This document shows, piece after piece, positions 43,430 to 55,049 of a stretch of 64,000 bases of DNA; position 1 is the first letter of the stretch; the number at the start of each line of letters is the position of its first letter. The notes under the pieces were generated by a model, which was given only the letters and a program-made list of their open reading frames with translations, made no database searches and had not been told where the DNA came from. A program made the translations under genes and the position numbers. Source of the DNA: Thozetella sp. PMI_491 (taxonomy: Eukaryota; Ascomycota; Sordariomycetes; Chaetosphaeriales; Chaetosphaeriaceae). The stretch lies in assembly GCA_021432635.1 (NCBI GenBank), contig MU270073.1, positions 366,189 through 430,188 of the forward strand. The letters are read 5' to 3'.

Positions 43430-46274
43430 ATGGCTTCCTACGACCCGTACGACCCCCCAGTGCGGGAGCGCACCACCAAGCGCTCCAGCTACTACCGCGA
43501 GGAGCGCGATGACCGGGACCCCAGGCACGCCGATCCTCGCGACGGCTATCTGAATGTTCACTCGTCGCGCGATCTTGTCCCTCGCGCCCGCGAGGACAGC
43601 GACCTCTCAGTCGAGGAGGTTCGCCGCGACTTCCCGCCGCCGGGCTACTCGCCCAGGGATATGCGCCGTGCACGCTCCGCCGAGCCCGGCTACTATGAGG
43701 ACGATTACGACGACCGTCGCTCTACCTACAGTCGTAGCCGCCACCATGATCGTGACTACGATCACTACGACCGCGACTCGGACCGCCGGTCGCACCGCGG
43801 AAAGGCCGAAAGCGTCTACTACGAGGAGGAAGAGCGGAAGAAGGTCCGCATGCTGAGCAAGCAGGAGCAGATCGTGGCCGCCATCACTGGTGCCGCCCTC
43901 GCCATCGGCGGCAAGGAGCTGTACGACCGCCGCGAGGCTAACCAGCACGGCACTGACGTCCACCGCAACATCATGGCCTCGGCTGCCCTGGGCGCCGCCG
44001 GCGCGCTCGCTGGCTACCAGGGTACCGAATTCTACAACAAACGGAAGGAGAAGGACGAAAAGAAGTCGACCTACATGCTCCACAAAGGCCGCGACGGCAA
44101 GGTATCGGAGTACTACTCGGACGAGGAAGACGCCAAGGACAAGAAAGGCCACAAGAACTTCCTCGAGAACGCCCTCGCCGCCGCTGGCCTCGGAGGGGCC
44201 GTCAAGGCCCTGACCGGAGGCGGGAGCAGCAAGGATGACAAGTCTGACACCAGGAGCCGCCGGGGTAGCCGCTCCCGCTCCCGCTCCAAGGAGAAAGGTC
44301 CGGCGAACAAGGTCCAGAAGGCCGCCATGGCCTCTCTCATTGCCGGCGCCACCGAGGCCTTCCGCGTTTCCAAGGAGCCTGGCGGCTGGAAAGGCGAGAA
44401 GGCCAAGCGCATTCTTACCGCCGCCGCCGGTGCCGCCACCATCGACGCGGCCCAGAACCCAGACAAGGCAGGCAGCAAGCTGGGTCTCGCCGAGTCCGTC
44501 ATCGGTGGTCTAGTCGGCAACCGTGTTATCAACGGTTCTAAGAAGAACATCGAGGAGGACAAGAAGACGGGCCGATCCCGGTCTCGCTCCCGTGCCCGCA
44601 GCGATGGCGGCGGCGGCGGCGGTGGCGTGAGTGGCCTCGCCGCCCTGGCGACGGCTGGCCTTGGTGCGTTCGGCGCCAAGAAGATCATGGACAACCGCGA
44701 GAAGTCCCGCGAGCGCTCCCGTGAGCGCTCCCGAGACCGCTCTCGCCGCCGCGGCGGCAGTCGGGACTCGTATGACAGCCGTGATAAGTCACCCGATCGA
44801 AACCGCCGCAGCCGCAGCCGCAGCGTGGTGGATACCGCCCGCCGCGGCCTGGCTAGGATCGGCATCGGCAACGGCCCCGATGACGACGATCGCGACCACG
44901 ACCGGCGCGACCGGCGGAAGGACCATGACGACTACGATGACTCGCCGCACGCTTCGCGGCGCCACCGCGGACGGGACGACTACGACGATGATCGTAGCCA
45001 CAAGGGAGGAGGCCGTGATGACTACGATGACGACCGCTCCCGTGGAGGTCGGGATCGTAGCCGATCGCGGGCACGCGGCGGCGGGCGACGCGACCGGTCG
45101 GCGTCGTCGTCGGATCTGGGCGACTCGGACGAGGATGAGAAGCGGGCGAAGAAGATGCGAGGTAAGCAAATTCTCACCACCGGGCTAGCGGCAGTGGCGA
45201 CCATCCACGCAGCCCACAACGTGTATCAGAGCATGGAAAAGCGGAACGCGAGACACAAGGCTGTCAAGGAGGGTCGGCTGAGCCCAGAGGAGGCCAAGAA
45301 ACTCAAGACCAAGGCGATGCTGCAAGATGCGGCGTCGGTGGGCATTGCTGCGCTCGGCATCAAGGGGGCCATCTCAGAACTGAAGGAGGCCAAGGAGCTG
45401 CGCCACGAGATCAAGGAGTTCAAGGAGCAAAAGGTGGAGCGCCACAACAAGCGCTTGGAGCGGCAGCAGCGGAAGCTCCTGACCAACGGCGAGGACGACG
45501 ACGACTACGCCGACGAGGAGGACTACCGCAGGCGAGGTAGAGCGGAGAGCTGGTCACCGCAGCGATCGGACCGCCGGTACTACGACGGTCCGCGCTACGC
45601 CGATGGGAACCCCTATGCGCCGACCTACAAAGCCTTGCCTCCGCCCCCTCTCAGCGCAGCAGAGCGGGAGAGGGACCGGAGGTAAGGGCGCGTGGTAGTC
45701 CCTTTGCAACAGCCCCTCCAGCACCAGCACCGGCTACCGGCCGCGCGCTACCGACTTGTCCCAGCCAGTCCCTTGCTGCTCCTCCACCTCTTGATCTCCA
45801 CGCATCAACTTGCTACTTCGCTCCCCTTGATTTATAACGAGCTACTTTTTTTTTCCAACGACGCCGACGACTGTCATGAAGAAATGGGACGCAGTGTTGG
45901 AGTATTTTCGTCTTGCTTCCCACCGGCGTTCAAAGAATCTGGGTCTTTCTTGGTCTCGCTCTCTCGTGGTTCAGCCAGGCTCTATAGATGGCGAGTATAC
46001 TCGCGTGCCCTGGAGCAGTGCGCTCCGGGGTGTGCTACAGTGGGATGTCTGCCGACGAATCTATTTGCACAGATAGAAAGCAGCAGCATCAGGCATCGTG
46101 TTCTTCCCCCCCTTTCCTCCACCCCTGGCTTACACAAAGCTCAATTCACTGTTATGATTATATAACGACGGTTTCCTAATTAATGTTTTTTTTCTTGTGA
46201 CAGATCGTCGCCGTGACCGCGACAGGGACCACGACCGCGACCGGGACCGCGATCGGGACCGCGATCGGTACTAA
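43430..46274 (+). CDS. DUF3824-type Arg/Asp/Ser-rich protein with repeated Ala/Gly-rich helices
   Basis: Function unknown. Exon 1, 43430-45681, covers 750 codons. A consensus donor (GAG|GTAAGG) precedes an in-frame stop by four bases. With acceptor CGACAG at 46225, exon 2 (46226-46274) adds an RDHDRDRDRDRDRDRY-type end continuing the exon-1 composition: 767 codons, 766 aa, intron 544 nt. The N-terminus is Arg/Asp/Tyr-rich. Then Ala/Gly-rich, weakly hydrophobic helices, often near IVAAITGAALAIGGKELYDR or ILTTGLAAVATIHAAHNVYQ, alternate with charged linkers. I count about nine such helices between residues 145 and 680. Linkers include RS-dipeptide tracts (SRSRSRSK, RERSRERSRDRS). The last helix is followed by a coiled-coil-like KELRHEIKEFKEQKVERHNK. 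ATG 43430 (MASYDPYDPP) is preferred over the non-ATG frame extension upstream. The family label is from composition and motif recall. Confidence 0.75.
45991..46004. other. Perfect 14-bp palindrome inside the DUF3824-type gene intron
   Basis: GCGAGTATACTCGC reads identically on both strands. It lies in the proposed 544-nt last intron. It could be a dimeric binding site or a chance match. Confidence 0.7.
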
Positions 46275-48572
46275 GCAGGCCATAAGTTGTGTGTGTGCCC
46301 CCTTGTCTCCTCGGCAAATTCCTCCTTTTCCCGCCCATCAGCAATTTGTTGGTTGCAGCGCTATATCAGGAACGCACATGTGGACCTAGACTGTGTCATC
46401 GATTTGACACGGCTTAGGGCTGCGTTCCCGATCGGACGGCTTGCTGTACCATTGCTGTGGGCGGGAGGAGGAGGATGGGGTGGAAGCAGGGGTGGCGACC
46501 GGCACGCAGTCCAACGATGGCGGGATCACGAATCGAAACGAGGCTACAATCGCAAAAGGGAGGGTGTGCGAGACAGGGGTGTGGTGCGAGTACAGTACAC
46601 GCGAATCGGACTGGGAAGGGGGGTAAGGGGGGGAGGAGGGAATGGGGCTTTTTGGGTACGAGGGAACCACGAAATTATACGAAACGACTAACCCCGGGCT
46701 ACCGACCTAGCCTTGTCTTATTTTTCCCTGACGACCTGTTTTCGACTAAACGTATGCCGATATGAACACTTGGAGGGCGGCGGAGAAGCGTAGCTTTCTT
46801 TTTTTCTTCTTTTCGGTTTCCCTTATTTTCCTTATTCATACTGCTAGTTTCTCCCCAAAGAGTGCCCAGTCCGTATTTTCTTCCGTGTAGCTTAGGAGTC
46901 TCAGCGCCCGCTTGCTATTGCTTCTCTCGTACCGGGTTGCGTTTGGGGTGACATAAAATTCCAAAGAGGTATGACCAGATGTATGCAGATACCAACTGTG
47001 TGCGGGGCAAGGCATAATGACGAATGAAAAAGTGTAAAGCAGCGGTGTGCGCCCGGAAATCGGCATGGAAACGCGCGGTGATTTGGGTGCATGAACAAGA
47101 AGCCAGACCGGACAGACATGATGACCGACCTCCTCTACACTACCTACTACACGCTTTACGGCCCCCTCCTTCCTTGCCGCCGGGGGCGCTGCATGGAGTA
47201 CTTGAGTGATCCATTGATAACGCAATCAAAGCCCCAAAGATAGCCTGAGATATCAACCAACCCCTTCGGGGACGTTTCATAAGCTCAGCTTGGGCCAGCC
47301 CATCTTATCTGGTAACATCCTCAACCCCCCCTCCCCCCCTTCCCCTCCAACAATTCGGTCCAACGGCGAGAGGGTGGCTGGGATTGCACGAAAGGCTCCG
47401 TAGACGCAGACTCAGGCCTGAAGACCCGTTAAACGACCGAACGGGCTCCTCTCTTTTCTTCCCCCATTACGTACAAGGGAGCTAAGATCGGCCGGAGGGC
47501 GGAAGCTGCCTCTCTGCTCTGGGTCGGTTCTGCTTGCACATCTCGCGCTACCTGCCGAAGCGTGGAACGTTTTCCGAGCGCAAGCCAGCCAGCCAGCCAG
47601 CCAGCAAACCAGGGGGGTGGGGACCAAAGGCTCCGGGCCGGCCCAACTCGCCCAAATGCCGGGCCTCGTGCCATCGCCACAAGCGTACGCGGTTCGGTGT
47701 CGCCTCTCCCAACATCGTCCGCCAACTAAGGCACCTAGCCCCTGCCCTTCATGGTGAGAGATGCCAAGAGATGTCGTGCAGGGGAAGCATCGCTTCAAGC
47801 TCCCGGCGAATAAGAAGTTAGGGAGCATCCGCAGGGCGGGAAGAAGCTTGGCAGGGAAACCCTTAGATAATGACATCATTGCCGAGGAAGGGCGGTCCTA
47901 GCAAACGGCATCTTTATTTGCGCGCCTCGGAAGAGAAGGGAGGAGCAGAAAACATGCCAAAAAAGACTGGCGGCCAAGATGAGCGGCCAAGACCCGAGCA
48001 AAGGGCGGTCTGTCTGTGGGCTGCGGGTGTGCACAATCATCTACGCTCCCTCCTTCTGGAGCATCCGGGACGCCCCAATGTGCAGAAGACAAGCCTCGCG
48101 GATCGCTCGGGTAACGCCGTTGGGCGGGGACAAGATAAAAGGTGCAACTTTTTTTTTCCAACGCGGCCTAGGGCCTTGCAAAGATGCCCAATCATGCCCC
48201 ATGCGCTTTATGCGCCTGGGCTGTGTGGAACGTCTTGGGTCTGTCTTCCGGAAGCCTGTCTCCACATCATAGCTTTGGGAGTGTCGATTCCGTGCATTAG
48301 CCTTGCCTTGTTGGAGAATCGGCCCAAAAAATCCATGACGATGTGTCCTCCATGTGTAGCCAACAGCGTCGGTTCTACCAAGATTAACCTATCTACAGAT
48401 ACAGGGGATCGTCGTGCGACTCAGACGCAGAGCTGTACACGTAGAACCTGTGACGGTCGGTGAGGCCTGAGCAAGGTCAAGACCTGACGATACAGAGTCT
48501 GCACTAGCGTGGACCCCTTGACGAACCACCGCCGCCCCTCGTCGGGACATTGCCGGCCGCCATCACGATGGT
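46275..48572. other. Convergent 3' flank between DUF3824-type gene and clf1
   Basis: About 2.3 kb holding two 3' UTRs, long for a convergent pair. No recognised gene; frames up to 197 codons lack protein-like composition. A (GCCA)n microsatellite lies at about 47584-47605 and a C-rich run at about 47325-47345. Confidence 0.45.
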
Positions 48573-50621
48573 CTAACCCGTACCCGTGATGTTCCCGCCC
48601 GTCTGCTTCCACGCCGCCGCCTTGGCCAGGAGGCTCGAGAGATTCTTGGTCTGCTGCTCGTCAGCCGGGAAGACGTAGTCGTTGTACTCCTCCCATGTGT
48701 CGTCCTCGAGCTTCCGCTTCTTCTTGACCTTGCGCGGCATCTGCTTCTGAACCTTCTCGATATCGGCCTCAGCCCCGTGCGTCTTCTCGAACGCCAGCCA
48801 TGCGTTCAGCAGGGACACCCGCTCCGCCTTGAGCTCCCGATCCTTCATGCGCGTGAGAGCCCGGTCGAACACCTTGCGCGCGCGCGTCTTGGCCTCCTCG
48901 TTGACCGGTTGCTCCGTGTCCTCATCCTCGCCGCCCTCGTCCTCGGCGTCAGGGATGTTGATCTCGAACTGCGCGTAACTGATCCACACCTTCGGGTGGT
49001 CGGTACGCTCGAGGAGGCGCTCATAGAGATCGCGCGTCCTCTCGTACTCGCCCTCCTCTTCCTCGAAGTCGATGTAGGCTTTCCATACCATATCAGGGAT
49101 GTCCAAGAAGTCTTGGCTGATCGCCAGGTCAAAGATAGCCCGTGCTCGATCTAGATCATCGAGACCGCGCTCCAGCTCGGCCCATTTAATCCACGTCTGA
49201 TGGCTAGCGGGGTTATACTGGATGTGCTTCTCGTAGAGCTTCCGGCACCGTTCAAACTCGTACAGCTTCGACTCAAGCTCGATGTACCCCTTGAAGATAC
49301 GATCTTTGGGGCACTCGCCGATGGCCCGTCCGAGGATCTTCCGGGCGGCGGTGAGATTGCCTTGGCGGATCTCAAATTGTGCCTTGTGCAGCCAAAGCTT
49401 GGCGAAGGTGAACTTCTTGTGGGGGATGAGCTTCAGGCAAGTGTCGTAGATCTGGCGAGCGCGATCCGCGTCTTTCGCTTCCATCTCCTCCCATATCGCG
49501 TAGAAGATCCACAAGAAGATGTATCTCCTCCAGTGCCTCTTCTCCAGCGTCGGCGGAACCTGGGCGATCGCCTTCTCGTAGACATCGCGGATCCGGTCGA
49601 CGTCGCCTGAGCTCTCCTCCAAGCGCGCATAGTCAAACCATATATCGTAATTCTTTGGATTTTGCTTGACCTCCTCTTCGTAGTGTCGGCGCCGTTTGGA
49701 CAAGACAACATCCTCGACACCTTCCTTGTCGCCGAACTGTTTCTCGAAGGTGGTGTACTCCTTGTGGAGGAGCATGGACTTGGAGCGAGGAAGATTGTCA
49801 AGGCCAAACTTGTAGATGGCCCGGGATCGGTCAAAGTCTTTCAACTTGGCCTCAAATCTGGCATAGGCAATGAAGAGCCTCTCGTCCACGGCCTCGTCTC
49901 CGATGGTCTCGGCGATCGTCTGGATGGCACGCTGGAAGACCTCCCGGACTAGGTCACTTGTGCCGTATTCCTCCTCAAAGCGAGCCCATTTGAGCCATGT
50001 TCTGGGTTCCGGATGAACCATGGTGAAGGCCTCGAAGATGTCCCTGCACCTATCGAACTCCCCATAGCGCTTCTCTAACTTCAGGTAGGCGCTCCAGGCT
50101 TGCTCATTCGGCTCCCACTTCATCCACCGGTCGAAGATCTGCCTAGTGCCGGCGATGTTGCCCAACATCTCCTCCACGTAGAGGTACTTGTACCAGAGCT
50201 TCTCCACGCGGGGCAGCCGAGTGACCGCGCGGTCGAGAAGGTTCCTAGCATGGTTTATATTGCGGTTTTTCAGCTCGGCCTCCACGTAGCGAATCCATAG
50301 CTGCACGTTGTTCGGGTGAACGTCGAGGGCGCGCTCGAAGATGGACCTCGCGCGCGCAAACTCCTTCTGGTCGAGCTCCCACTGGGCATACTGGAGCCAG
50401 TTCTTGAGACTGACGCGGTTGCGGCGCACATAGTCTTCGAATTCGCGGCGCTTGCGGCCTTGGAATTCGTGGAGCTCCTCGAGATCGGCAAAGCGTTGAG
50501 TTGGGGCTTGAAGCGCGACCTCCTGGCGGTCGACGGCTTCGCGCAGGAGTTGCTCGGCGGAGATCTGAACGTCCGAAGCCGCCTTGTTCATGACCCTCGG
50601 GGGGCCGCGAGAAGACTCCAT
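48573..50621 (-). CDS. clf1: Pre-mRNA splicing factor Clf1/Crooked neck (Syf3)
   Basis: HAT-repeat scaffold of the NineTeen complex. It bridges U4/U6.U5 tri-snRNP recruitment and spliceosome activation, in the nucleus. Single exon of 683 codons (682 aa), close to the yeast length. The N-terminus, [20 protein letters not shown] then [20 protein letters not shown], is diagnostic. About fifteen HAT repeats follow with the W..A..E pattern ([57 protein letters not shown]). The C-terminus has a basic patch ([19 protein letters not shown]). The gene has no intron although it encodes a splicing factor. It is divergent from prp31 across 484 bp. Confidence 0.98.
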   Translation of the reverse strand: MESSRGPPRVMNKAASDVQISAEQLLREAVDRQEVALQAPTQRFADLEELHEFQGRKRREFEDYVRRNRVSLKNWLQYAQWELDQKEFARARSIFERALDVHPNNVQLWIRYVEAELKNRNINHARNLLDRAVTRLPRVEKLWYKYLYVEEMLGNIAGTRQIFDRWMKWEPNEQAWSAYLKLEKRYGEFDRCRDIFEAFTMVHPEPRTWLKWARFEEEYGTSDLVREVFQRAIQTIAETIGDEAVDERLFIAYARFEAKLKDFDRSRAIYKFGLDNLPRSKSMLLHKEYTTFEKQFGDKEGVEDVVLSKRRRHYEEEVKQNPKNYDIWFDYARLEESSGDVDRIRDVYEKAIAQVPPTLEKRHWRRYIFLWIFYAIWEEMEAKDADRARQIYDTCLKLIPHKKFTFAKLWLHKAQFEIRQGNLTAARKILGRAIGECPKDRIFKGYIELESKLYEFERCRKLYEKHIQYNPASHQTWIKWAELERGLDDLDRARAIFDLAISQDFLDIPDMVWKAYIDFEEEEGEYERTRDLYERLLERTDHPKVWISYAQFEINIPDAEDEGGEDEDTEQPVNEEAKTRARKVFDRALTRMKDRELKAERVSLLNAWLAFEKTHGAEADIEKVQKQMPRKVKKKRKLEDDTWEEYNDYVFPADEQQTKNLSSLLAKAAAWKQTGGNITGTG

Positions 50622-51105
50622 GGTTCGCCTAGAGAAACAGTCTGTTTTGGTTCGATCGAGATGTCACTTCGTCCTCAGTAGCTCGGTTTGAGTTTGTGAT
50701 GGAGGTGGCTCTCCAATCAAGGAAATTTCCACCGCCGCCTGCGCGAGACTCAGTAGCCTGGGATCAAAGTGGCCACGAAGCTGTTTAGTTATCCTGTTCG
50801 CGCCGGGGGGAGGGGGTGGGTATCCTGATTTATCGATGGGCGCAATTGCTTCTTCACTTCGAACTATGTTGTTTCTCGCGTCAAAGGAGAAAGAGATCAC
50901 ATTCGCCGACCCACTTTTGTTTTCTCTATCGATAAGGTGTATGGGGTTCCAGCCACAGCCATTAGGTACCTGCGCCACATAAACTAAATTTCTCGTCGCA
51001 TCTCCGAAGGCAAAGTCTCGCTCTATAACTTCCCAGTCCCTCCCACACCTGGGTTAATAATCATAGCTCCGAGCCTTCCCTTGGCCGGCAGGAACACGCA
51101 CGACC
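50622..51105. promoter_or_regulatory. Shared bidirectional promoter of clf1 and prp31
   Basis: These 484 bp separate the start codons of two spliceosome genes transcribed in opposite directions, so both 5' UTRs and both promoters must fit here. No strong TATA element is seen on either strand, as is common for housekeeping genes. A short G-rich run lies near 50804-50818. Confidence 0.7.
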
Positions 51106-53025
51106 ATGTCGACTCTCGCAGACGAGCTCCTGCAAGACTTCGAGGACTCCGGTTCGGAGGCTGGCGATGATCAGCAGGATAACCTTCTTGGCAACGGCCT
51201 CGACGCGAATGGTTGGCGACCGGATGGCGCCCCGATCGAGACAAACGACGCCGATGTGGAGGAAGAGGAAGACCAGGACGAGGAGATGGGCGGTGTCGAT
51301 GGCACAGAGCTGAATCCAACAGACGACCCCGAGGAGACCAAGGCCAAGGTTGAGAAGATGCAACTCCGAGGTGTACGCGATGTTCGCGCCGTCGCAGGTC
51401 TCATGAAGACGTTGGGACCAGTGCTCCAGGTTAGTACCTCCTCCTCCTCCTCCGCCAAGAACCTAGAAGGCCATGAAAAGGAGTTTACATATCTCTCCCC
51501 GAGCACTAGCCCTGACTCTATCCGTCGCGCGTTGCAGAAAATCACCGAGTATCAGTCACAGCCTGCCCAGGCCAACATCGGTAACATCGAGGACCACCCC
51601 GAGTACGATCTCCTCACGCAGGCAAACAGCTTCTCGACATCCATCGACAGCGATATCGTGGTGGCCCACAAGTTCATCCGAGACCATTACTCGGTGCGGT
51701 TCCCGGAGCTCGAGACGCTCATCAGCAATCCTGTGGAGTACGCCAGGGCCGTTGCCATCCTCGGCAATGGGCCGTTTGATTCGGACAGCATCAAAGCGCT
51801 GCAGATTTCTACGAATAACCCCCTTGGGGTGACGCTCAAGTCCGTCCTGGACGGTCCCACCTTGATGATCGTGACAGTGGAGGCCACAACATCGAAGGGG
51901 CAGCCCATGTCGCAGGATGAGCTGGACCGCACCGTCCAAGCCTGCGAGATGGTGTTGTCGCTGGACAAGGCCAAGAAGATCCTCACGGAATACGTTCAGT
52001 CACGCATGAACATCTTCGCACCGAACCTGACGGCGCTCATCGGTTCACTCACGGCGGCGCAGCTTCTCAACGCTGCCGGTGGGCTGGCTGGTCTCTCCAA
52101 GACCCCGGCATGCAACCTCCCCGCTTGGGGTTCCAAGAAGCAGGCGAACGCGGCACTTGCTACCAACATAGGCATCCGGCAGCAGGGCTTTATCTACCAT
52201 TCCCCAGAGATACGGAGCGTGCCAACGGATCTCAAGAAGCAAGCGATGCGCATGTTCGCCAACAAGATTGTGCTCGCCGCTCGCACCGACCTCAGCCACT
52301 TCGCTCCTGACGGGTCCGAGGGCGAGCGGCTCAAGAATGACTGCTTAGATCGAATCGACAAGCTGCAGGCGAAGCCTTTGAACAAGGGCGCCCGCGCGCT
52401 ACCCGCCCCCGACGACAAGCCCAGCCGGAAGCGGGGTGGACGACGGGCGCGCAAGGCTAAGGAAGCATTGTCCATGACGGACCTGCGCAAGCAGCAGAAC
52501 CGCATGGGTTTCAACAAGGAAGAGAAGGAGGCCGGTTACGGCGTCGGAGATAGCACCGTCGGCATGGGCATGATTGGGCAGCGCGACGACGGCCGGCTGC
52601 GTGCGACACAGATCGACCAGCGTACCCGCGCCAAGCTGAGTGCGAAGAGCAAGGGATGGGGGGGCGCAACCTCGCTCAACAGCGGCAGCGCCTCTTCACT
52701 CAAAGGGCTCGGTGGCCCAGGCGCCGCGGGCATCAGCCTTGCGGGCAGGAGCGGACTGCGGACATCGGGCGTGGGCAGCTCGGTCAACACGGCCGGCACC
52801 GTCTCGTCACTCGCCTTCACGCCGCTGCAAGGTCTGGAGCTCGTAGACCCCAAAGTGCAGGCCGAGCTCAGCCGTAAGAGGAAAGCAGACGAGGATCGCT
52901 GGTTCAAAGGCGGCACCTTCACGCAGGTTGGTGGCACCGGCACGAGCGATGATGGGGTCTTCAAGAAGCCCGCGCTCCCGCCGGCCAAGCGGGTAGATAC
53001 GGGTGCAACCAAGAGGGCGAAATGA
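51106..53025 (+). CDS. prp31: U4/U6 snRNP-associated splicing factor Prp31
   Basis: Nop-domain protein that binds U4 snRNA with Snu13/15.5K and holds the U4/U6.U5 tri-snRNP together. Single exon of 640 codons (639 aa), longer than the yeast and human proteins (about 500). The extra length lies in the acidic N-terminus (residues 1-82) and a Gly/Ser-rich C-terminus. The coiled-coil/NOSIC part covers about 150-260, with HKFIRDHYSVRFPELETLIS. The Nop signature SRMNIFAPNLTALIGSLTAA then LLNAAGGLAGLSKTPACNLP is at 299-340. GFIYHSPEIRSVP and a Lys/Arg-rich nuclear-signal block (KPSRKRGGRRARKAKEALSM) follow, then KQQNRMGFNKEEKEAGYG. A Ser run after residue 110 is in frame and shows no splice need. 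Start ATG 51106 has context ACCATGT. Confidence 0.98.
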   Translation: MSTLADELLQDFEDSGSEAGDDQQDNLLGNGLDANGWRPDGAPIETNDADVEEEEDQDEEMGGVDGTELNPTDDPEETKAKVEKMQLRGVRDVRAVAGLMKTLGPVLQVSTSSSSSAKNLEGHEKEFTYLSPSTSPDSIRRALQKITEYQSQPAQANIGNIEDHPEYDLLTQANSFSTSIDSDIVVAHKFIRDHYSVRFPELETLISNPVEYARAVAILGNGPFDSDSIKALQISTNNPLGVTLKSVLDGPTLMIVTVEATTSKGQPMSQDELDRTVQACEMVLSLDKAKKILTEYVQSRMNIFAPNLTALIGSLTAAQLLNAAGGLAGLSKTPACNLPAWGSKKQANAALATNIGIRQQGFIYHSPEIRSVPTDLKKQAMRMFANKIVLAARTDLSHFAPDGSEGERLKNDCLDRIDKLQAKPLNKGARALPAPDDKPSRKRGGRRARKAKEALSMTDLRKQQNRMGFNKEEKEAGYGVGDSTVGMGMIGQRDDGRLRATQIDQRTRAKLSAKSKGWGGATSLNSGSASSLKGLGGPGAAGISLAGRSGLRTSGVGSSVNTAGTVSSLAFTPLQGLELVDPKVQAELSRKRKADEDRWFKGGTFTQVGGTGTSDDGVFKKPALPPAKRVDTGATKRAK

Positions 53026-54055
53026 AGCCCTCGGTCCGGCGCGGACATGTGCGGTTCAAGGGTCATCCCCAGGAGTCTTTGGGAGGTTAACGGCATTGAA
53101 CGGACGGCGTCTAGGAGGGAGGGGGGCCAAGGGGTCCTATGGAATTGGTCCCAACCACAGTGTACAGTAGAGTTTACCTGCAGGGCTTTGGCGCGGATGG
53201 AGTGCTATTTTTTTTTTTCTGCGCTAAGGGTCCCCATGTAACTATAAGATTGCCTTGGGGTATCATAGAGCCTAGAATGAAACCTTCGTGCGCACCTTTT
53301 GCTCCGGCAGCTTCCTCTCCTGCCGCGAGAGCCCGCCGCTGCCTCTCTGCCTTGCCTTGCGTGTCGCGAAGCTACCTTAGCTTTTCCTCTAGTTGTCACC
53401 ACGAGGTACCCCCGATGGAACGTGGAGCCCAAAGGAAAGTACGAGCTTTCTTGGTAGCTTCGAATTTTCCGCATCTTCAAATCGTCATTTATGTTTATCT
53501 GTCGCAGTGCTGCAGTCGACAACAGTTGCCACGCATACAGCCACACGACCATCTCCGTCGGGAGTATTGTCGCCACCATGCGAAGCGGCAATATCGAAGC
53601 AAATGCTAAAGTTGATCAGCATGGCACATTCGCAGACACACCTCGGGACACGAGAACCGCCCCCATGACCTATCCTTCCTTTGCCGAAGATCCGTTTCAG
53701 GGTCTTCGGCCGGCTTGAAGGAGAGGGGCGAGGGGGACCAAAACCATTGAGGAGGTGCCCGCGAAAGCCCCGCACGGGGCCCTGGATCGCGCTGGCTCAG
53801 TGGCCGCCCGCGGCGGGCCGGTGGGGCGGGAGGAGAGGAACTCTCAAGGGACCCCCCCGGCAATGCGATTCTTATCGCACGGGCATGGGAAATCTCAAAA
53901 TCCCATCATGGTGAAAGGGGCTGGGGCTGTTGCAAACGCTCCCGCTCGGGTCTAACCTCCACCAGGGCGAAACAAAACTTCACATCGCCCTTCGGAGGCC
54001 GTGCGGTAGCCCTTATAGTCACGCGGGGTTTATTAGGCGTACAGTGACTAGAGAG

Positions 54056-54074
54056 AAAAAAAAAAAAAAAAAAG
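54056..54074. repeat. Poly(A) tract, 19 nt
   Basis: Uninterrupted run of 19 A on the plus strand within the gene desert, followed by GA-rich sequence. No retroelement features are adjacent. Confidence 0.8.
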
Positions 54075-55049
54075 GGAAACATCTCGCCCCCGGGGAGAGA
54101 GAGCGAGAAAAAGAGAGTGAGAGATAGAGACGGCTGAGGCGAGGGCAATCGTGCCTTCACACACTATCATGGCTCGCAAGCATGGATTCGATAGCGCAAA
54201 ATAATACTTGCTTCTTGCTCGTCCCGTTCCCGCTTCTTCTTCCTGATGTTCGCCTTCACCCTCTCGCCCTCCTGCCCTTCGATCGCTTTCGAGTGCTCTC
54301 AGTGGTCTACTCGCGCAGTCATGATGCTGTGCTCAATGTGGGCATCGCTGGGATCCCATGCTCGGTTGCGTTAGACTATCCAGTCGAGCCAACTTTTGAG
54401 ATTTCTCGCGTCCAACTACTTTTTCATGGGAATGGATGGCGAAGGGCCTCTGGGAAAGAGGGGGGGAGGGGGGGCGATGGAGGGTGGAACACGCGGCGCG
54501 CGGGGTGACGGTATTGGCTGGCCGCGATATTCATTGCCGCAGCTCGCCTCCAGGAAGATGGCAAGACGTGGCCCCGACACCGCGTGCATACCCCCAAAAC
54601 TCGCTTTTCGCAGATCGCAAGGAGTCCGATAACGAGCCATCGGGCGTTGCGCTAGACGGCCACGGTCGCGAAAGCTCTTGGCGGTGCGCCGTACTAGTCG
54701 AACCAAACTTCATCCCTTGTGCCATACACACCGCTCGAGAGGTGAGATGGATGTGCACTAGAGGACGAGCCACTTGTTTCTCAAGGTATTCCCATGGAGC
54801 TGGCGCAAGGTACCTTGCTTGTCAGTACATAACTGCAGGCAGGCTGGGACTCTCGACACTTCCGATTTGTCTACCCTCCGAATGAGCGCCCACCCCGCAC
54901 CTGAGAAAAAGCTACGCTCGGGGGGCCGCGCCATCTCCGACTTCTATCCACCCTTCGCCGCCCGCCCTTGTCTTGATTGTGCTCCCCTCTCTCCCCTCCT
55001 TCTGTATCCAGCCTGGGCCAATGCCGTTGCCCCGATACTTGGCGCGTCT

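Noticed and set aside
44113-44871. 252-codon antisense frame over the DUF3824-type gene
   Set aside because: Its Arg-rich product mirrors the RS repeats on the coding strand; a shadow.
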